The notes under the pieces: model-generated
Seen by the model: only the letters and a program-made list of their open reading frames with translations
Databases searched by the model: none
What the model was told of the DNA's origin: nothing
In this document: positions 17,498 through 20,540 of the stretch, one piece after another
Layout: every line of letters begins with the position of its first letter
Numbering within the stretch: position 1 is the first letter of the stretch
From: OMII01 sp947467385
GTDB lineage: Bacteria; Bdellovibrionota_C; UBA2361; OMII01
DNA length: 20,540 bases
Direction: 5' to 3'
NCBI GenBank assembly: GCA_044360075.1
Contig: JBIKLA010000036.1
Location: 1 to 20,540, forward strand
Position numbers and translations under genes: made by a program

Positions 17498-18931
17498 ATG
17501 GAGTCGCTCGACAAGTTTCACGACGAATGCGGACTGATGGCGGTCTGGAACCACCCGGAGGCCGCAAACCTCACCTACCTGGGCCTGTATGCGCAGCAGC
17601 ACCGCGGCCAGGAGGGTGCGGGCGTCGTTTCCGTTCATCGCAACGGCGATGACGAGCCGCACTTCTCGGTTCACAAGGGGCTGGGGCTCGTAGCGGATGT
17701 CTTCTCTGACTTCGACTTCAATCAGCTGCCGGGTGCCGTCTCAATCGGGCATGTGCGGTATACGACGGCAGGAGGCAACAAGCTCGCCAATGTGCAGCCA
17801 TTCGTCGCAGATATCTCGCTTGGCTACACGGCGGTTGCACACAACGGGAACCTCGTGAACGCCGAGGAGCTGCGGCGAGAGATGATAGACGACGGGTCTA
17901 TTTTTGCCACGACATCAGACACCGAGACGATTCTCCATCTCCTCGCAAAGGGCCGCAAAGAGCAGCCCCTGGTTGAGACTGTTATCGGCGCGCTCCATAG
18001 GCTTAAGGGCGCCTTCTCGCTGCTTCTTCTGTTTGAGGATCGCCTCATGGTCGTTCGAGATCGACATGGCCTGCGGCCTCTGGCTATTGGCGAGCTTAAT
18101 GGAGCCAAGGTATTTGCGTCAGAGACGTGCGCCTTTGATCTTATCGGCGCAAAATACCTGCGCGATGTGGCTCCGGGCGAGCTCATAGAGATTATGCGCG
18201 ATGGCACCATGCGCAGCTTTTTCCCATTCGGATTCGCGCGTGAGGCGCCTTGCATATTTGAGTTCGTCTACTTCGCCCGCCCCGACTCGAACGTTTTTGG
18301 GAAGAACGTTTACCAGCTCAGGAAGAACATGGGTGCGGAGCTAGCGCGTGAGAACAAGGTCGAAGCCGACCTCGTCACAGCCGTTCCAGACTCAGGCACC
18401 GCTGCAGCGATCGGCTACGCCGAAGCGTCTAAGATACCGTTTGAGATGGGGCTCGTGCGCAACCACTACGTGGGGCGCACGTTTATCGAGCCAAAGCAGA
18501 GCATCCGTGACTTCGGGGTAAAGATTAAGCTTAATCCCAATCCGGAGCTGCTCAAGGACAAATCGATCGTGGTGGTTGATGACTCGATTGTGCGCGGCAC
18601 AACGAGCCGAAAACTCGTCGCGATGCTGCGGCAGGCAGGCGCGCGAGAGATTCACCTGCGCATCGCCTCCCCCCCCACCACCGACCCGTGCTACTACGGC
18701 ATCGATACTCCGGACAAGGAGGAGCTCATCGCCGCAACTCACTCGGTTGAGGAGATCGGCCGATACATTGGGGTCGACTCGCTGGCATACCTCTCGCTTG
18801 AGGGTCTCTATAGGGCGGTTGACTCAGCACCTGGTAAGTTCTGCGATGCATGCTTTAGCGGCCAGTATCCGGCCGGCACCCCGCTCGTGTCCCTGCACAA
18901 GCGTCAGCAGATGCTGTTTGAGGTAAAGTAG
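17498..18931 (+). CDS. purF: Amidophosphoribosyltransferase, Fe-S and propeptide type
   Basis: 477 residues; catalyses the first committed step of purine synthesis (PRPP plus glutamine to phosphoribosylamine). An N-terminal Ntn glutaminase follows a ten-residue propeptide, so C11 in DECGLMAV becomes the N-terminal nucleophile after cleavage. QQHRGQEGAG and HVRYTTAGG are the glutaminase signatures, and the PRPP loop is VVVDDSIVRGTT (around 357-368). Four cysteines, C252 (CIFEFVYFARPDS), C398 (DPCYYGID), C449 and C452 (CDAC), match the 4Fe-4S ligands of the Bacillus enzyme, with the first pair at the same 146-residue spacing. The AGGAGG site (17488-17493) overlaps the purL stop, so the two are coupled. 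Confidence 0.97.
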   Translation: MESLDKFHDECGLMAVWNHPEAANLTYLGLYAQQHRGQEGAGVVSVHRNGDDEPHFSVHKGLGLVADVFSDFDFNQLPGAVSIGHVRYTTAGGNKLANVQPFVADISLGYTAVAHNGNLVNAEELRREMIDDGSIFATTSDTETILHLLAKGRKEQPLVETVIGALHRLKGAFSLLLLFEDRLMVVRDRHGLRPLAIGELNGAKVFASETCAFDLIGAKYLRDVAPGELIEIMRDGTMRSFFPFGFAREAPCIFEFVYFARPDSNVFGKNVYQLRKNMGAELARENKVEADLVTAVPDSGTAAAIGYAEASKIPFEMGLVRNHYVGRTFIEPKQSIRDFGVKIKLNPNPELLKDKSIVVVDDSIVRGTTSRKLVAMLRQAGAREIHLRIASPPTTDPCYYGIDTPDKEELIAATHSVEEIGRYIGVDSLAYLSLEGLYRAVDSAPGKFCDACFSGQYPAGTPLVSLHKRQQMLFEVK

Positions 18932-18935
18932 CCCT

Positions 18936-18961
18936 AGGGCTGTGGGGATAGCTGGAGCCCT
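18936..18961 (+). terminator. Candidate purF terminator
   Basis: AGGGCT (18936-18941) pairs with AGCCCT (18956-18961) across a 14-base loop and is followed by the pyrimidine-rich TCTTCCTCT that opens the repeat array. A 12-base perfect palindrome AGCCCTAGGGCT (18930-18941) overlaps the purF stop and could compete with it. There is no pure T-run, so efficiency is doubtful; the following palindrome array may itself act in 3'-end formation. Confidence 0.35.
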
Positions 18962-18963
18962 TC

Positions 18964-19191
18964 TTCCTCTGTAGCCCGGCTACTTCTTTCTTCCTCTGTA
19001 GCCCGGCTACTTTCTTCCTCTGTAGCCCGGCTACTTTTTCTTCCTCTGTAGCCCGGCTACTTTCCTCTGTAGCCCGGCTACTTACTTCCTCTGTAGCCCC
19101 GCTACTCTTCCTCTCTCTTTCCTCTGTAGCCCGGCTACTCTTCCTCTCTCTTCCTCTGTAGCCCGGCTACTTTCCTCTGTAGCCCGGCTAC
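18964..19191 (+). repeat. REP-like array, nine direct copies of a palindromic unit
   Basis: Nine copies of TTCCTCTGTAGCCCGGCTAC in the same orientation. The 13-base core GTAGCCCGGCTAC is a palindrome (GTAGC stem, CCG loop, GCTAC). Cores start at 18971, 18998, 19022, 19048, 19069, 19093, 19126, 19158 and 19179, so the spacing is irregular (21 to 33 bases). The bases between cores are almost pure T/C. Only the 19093 copy differs in the core, CCC for CCG, which lies in the loop and leaves the stem intact. A degenerate further copy may follow at 19196-19208. GTAG at the foot of a hairpin is the hallmark tetranucleotide of REP sequences recognised by RAYT transposases, and such a transposase starts 63 bases downstream. 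Confidence 0.9.
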
Positions 19192-19253
19192 TTTCCCTCC
19201 GGGCTTACTTGCCTCCCACACAACTTCCCTCCCCTTCGTCCGAACCTCCTTTC

Positions 19254-20228
19254 ATGGCAAAGCCCATGAAGTACCACCCGCACGGTAGTGTCCTCTTCTG
19301 CACCTTTAGCGTTGAGGAGGGCCTCTTGCTGCTAAGCAATCCACTTTGCCTCGCAATCATCAAGAGCTGCCTCGTGGCCGCGCAGTTTCTGTATCCCATC
19401 ACCATCTGCCACTTCCTTGCACAGGCCACGCACATCCACATGATCCTCGTGGTCAGAAACCCCGACCACGTCCCAAGCTTTATTCGCCACTTTAAGACCG
19501 AGTCCGCTCACATGCTTAACCGCATCCTTGGAAGAAAGAAGCGAACTATCTGGTGCGACGGATACGACAGCCCCTTGATCCTCACCCTCCGAAGAGCACT
19601 TCTCGCCATCACCTACCTCTATGCAAACCCGGCCAAAGACAACCTTGTGTCCAGCATAGACAACTACCCAGGATTCTCGACCTGGAAGATGTTCCAGTCC
19701 GGCTGCCTTTCTGAGCTCTATACAAGGCTCCGTCGCTTCCAGTTCCTCCCCCTCTCCCCCAAGCAGCACAACCTGAAATCCTACGAGCAGGAGGCTCAGC
19801 GCCTCACTCAGGAGTCCACAGAGGCTCTCCCCTTCACCATAGAGCCGAACGCCTGGATGGATGCCTTTAACATCACCGACCCTGCAGAGCAGCAGAAGAT
19901 AAACGACCGTCTTCGAGAGCGAATCTCGCACCTTGAGCAACGCGCCGCTACCAAGCGCCTTAAGGACAGCAGGTCAGTCATCGGAGGCACTCGCCTCATC
20001 TCTCAGCCCCTCTCTCTTTCATACCGGCCCCAGCGCTCCGGCAAGCGGATGTGGTGCCTGTCGGATAAGCGCTCACTCCGCGTATCCTTTATTGCATTTT
20101 TTAAAAAGCTTATGGCTACCGCTCGTGCAGTTCGGGAGCAATGGCGCCAGGGGGACGCCTCCGTGCGCTATCCTCCGGGGCTATTCCCACCGTCTATGCC
20201 GAAGCTTGCCAACGTCTATAGGGCGTAG
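19254..20228 (+). CDS. REP-associated tyrosine transposase (RAYT), Y1/HUH family
   Basis: 324 residues from ATG 19254. The N-terminal Y1 transposase core (about 1-150) has the HUH metal-binding motif as HIH (H60, H62 in ATHIHMILVV), the helix with RHFKTESAHMLNRI, and the tyrosine helix YLYANPAKDNLV followed by NYPGFSTW. Y121 is the likely nucleophile by comparison with the YIHLNPVRAGLV pattern of the family; Y123 is nearby. These enzymes cut and join single-stranded DNA at hairpins with GTAG feet. The remaining 170 or so residues are a C-terminal extension, rich in charged and proline residues, which is long for a RAYT (core proteins are near 150-200 residues). No Shine-Dalgarno is visible; the upstream region is pyrimidine-rich, and a TTG at 19209 is an alternative. 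The adjacent REP array and a 3' inverted copy support the assignment. Confidence 0.85.
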   Translation: MAKPMKYHPHGSVLFCTFSVEEGLLLLSNPLCLAIIKSCLVAAQFLYPITICHFLAQATHIHMILVVRNPDHVPSFIRHFKTESAHMLNRILGRKKRTIWCDGYDSPLILTLRRALLAITYLYANPAKDNLVSSIDNYPGFSTWKMFQSGCLSELYTRLRRFQFLPLSPKQHNLKSYEQEAQRLTQESTEALPFTIEPNAWMDAFNITDPAEQQKINDRLRERISHLEQRAATKRLKDSRSVIGGTRLISQPLSLSYRPQRSGKRMWCLSDKRSLRVSFIAFFKKLMATARAVREQWRQGDASVRYPPGLFPPSMPKLANVYRA

Positions 20229-20266
20229 GCACACCACCCCTACCACTCACGCGTTCTCCGGTACGC
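20129..20266 (+). repeat. Direct repeat copy 1 (3' end of RAYT gene plus 38 bases)
   Basis: Repeats at an offset of 274 bases as 20403-20540, with a single difference (C20139 versus A20413). It covers the last 33 codons of the transposase, its stop at 20226-20228 and 38 bases beyond. The part after the mismatch (20140-20266) is 127 bases and identical in both copies. Confidence 0.95.
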
Positions 20267-20379
20267 TACGGACTCGTGTATCTCTAGTTCTTCGCTATCG
20301 CCGGTTTCTTCATCAGCTTGAGGCTGCATGGGGGACGTCTCGTCTCTGCGCTGTTTTGCGCTGTTTGGGTCCGGAGCGT
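20229..20379. other. Spacer after the RAYT gene
   Basis: About 150 bases between the transposase stop and the inverted REP-like unit. Its first 38 bases belong to direct repeat copy 1. The rest shows no convincing gene, promoter or structure; short frames crossing it are not supported. Confidence 0.5.
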
Positions 20380-20403
20380 GGAGCCAGGCTACAGAGGAAA
20401 AAA
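20380..20403 (-). repeat. Diverged inverted copy of the REP-like unit
   Basis: The minus strand reads TTTCCTCTGTAGCCTGGCTC, matching the array unit TTTCCTCTGTAGCCCGGCTA apart from CCC to CCT in the loop and an A to C near the end. The stem is GTAGC / GCTCC with one mismatch. It is the only copy in reverse orientation and lies directly before direct repeat copy 2. Confidence 0.75.
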
Positions 20404-20540
20404 GTTCGGGAGAAATGGCGCCAGGGGGACGCCTCCGTGCGCTATCCTCCGGGGCTATTCCCACCGTCTATGCCGAAGCTTGCCAACGTCTATAGGGCGT
20501 AGGCACACCACCCCTACCACTCACGCGTTCTCCGGTACGC
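20403..20540 (+). repeat. Direct repeat copy 2, reaching the window end
   Basis: Second copy of 20129-20266. Its start abuts the inverted REP-like unit. The final 127 bases (20414-20540) are exactly identical to 20140-20266, and the window stops there, so its true right border is unseen. Confidence 0.95.
20404..20502 (+). pseudogene. Fragment of a RAYT gene 3' end
   Basis: Thirty-two codons plus stop corresponding to the C-terminus of the transposase at 19254-20228 (VREKWRQGDAS to MPKLANVYRA), with one amino-acid change, Q to K. There is no upstream coding body and no start signal; the frame runs back only through unrelated spacer and the antisense of a REP-like unit. It is best read as a remnant of a second RAYT copy or a partial duplication. 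An assembly artefact is the main alternative. Confidence 0.7.

Larger units (their letters stand above)
19254..20403 (+). mobile_element. REPtron-like unit: RAYT gene with flanking REP sequences
   Basis: The transposase is flanked upstream by the nine-copy direct array (18964-19191) and downstream by one diverged unit in inverted orientation (20380-20403). RAYT genes bordered by REP or BIME sequences in opposite orientation form the unit called a REPtron. No target-site duplication or clear element ends can be identified, so the boundaries given are nominal. RAYTs are usually single-copy, vertically kept 'domesticated' genes whose REPs spread in trans; whether this one is active cannot be told from sequence. 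Confidence 0.6.

Noticed and set aside
18964..19191. CRISPR array
   Set aside because: The repeat cores are 13 to 20 bases and the gaps are short, T/C-only and similar to one another, not unique spacers of about 30 bases; there are no cas genes.
19933..20502. A 189-residue frame overlapping the RAYT gene
   Set aside because: Most of it is an out-of-frame read of the transposase and spacer; only the last 33 codons are meaningful, as a duplicated gene end.

Overview
The window is 20.5 kb of GC-rich DNA, roughly 58-60% by eye, and looks chromosomal: tightly packed bacterial genes with clear Shine-Dalgarno sites. The gene set suggests an uncultured Gram-negative bacterium, perhaps from a deltaproteobacteria-like lineage. 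The pointers are a PilP-like type IV pilus protein and an AMIN-domain secreted protein, a prkA-yeaH-spoVR operon, a small-type PurL, an iron-sulfur-type PurF and a REP-associated tyrosine transposase. The lineage is inference; the sequence shows no taxonomic marker beyond one tRNA.

Layout. 1-2674 (minus): ornithine aminotransferase (C-terminus cut by the window edge) downstream of asnS. 2858-3385 (plus): an unrecognised protein. 3444-3519 (minus): tRNA-Pro(UGG). 3711-5210 (plus): a VOC/glyoxalase-fold protein followed 9 bases later by a flavin monooxygenase. 5271-5831 (plus): PilP-like protein, convergent with comM (5847-7418, minus). 7596-8405 (plus): two-helix membrane protein of unknown role. 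8575-9774 (plus): secreted protein with two AMIN-like domains. 9843-14520 (minus): prkA, yeaH and spoVR as one transcription unit. 14521-15245: a long intergenic stretch with a possible small RNA or terminator and the purL upstream region. 15246-18931 (plus): purL-purF. 18964-20540: a mobile REP system.

How the genes fit together. purL and purF are two steps of de novo purine synthesis, coupled by a Shine-Dalgarno that overlaps the purL stop. prkA-yeaH-spoVR is the conserved stress/starvation trio of a Ser protein kinase, a von Willebrand A protein and a SpoVR protein. PilP-like, ComM and AMIN proteins could all serve type IV pili and DNA uptake, but the core pilus genes are not here.

The most interesting part is the right end. 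Nine direct copies of a 20-base unit with a 13-base palindrome lie immediately before a single-domain HUH/Tyr (Y1) transposase with an unusually long C-terminal extension. A diverged inverted copy of the unit lies after the gene, abutting a duplicated piece of the transposase 3' end. This has the layout of a REPtron (RAYT plus its REP sequences). The last 127 bases of the window are identical to 20140-20266. That length equals a common assembler k-mer, so the window end is probably a contig end at an unresolved repeat.
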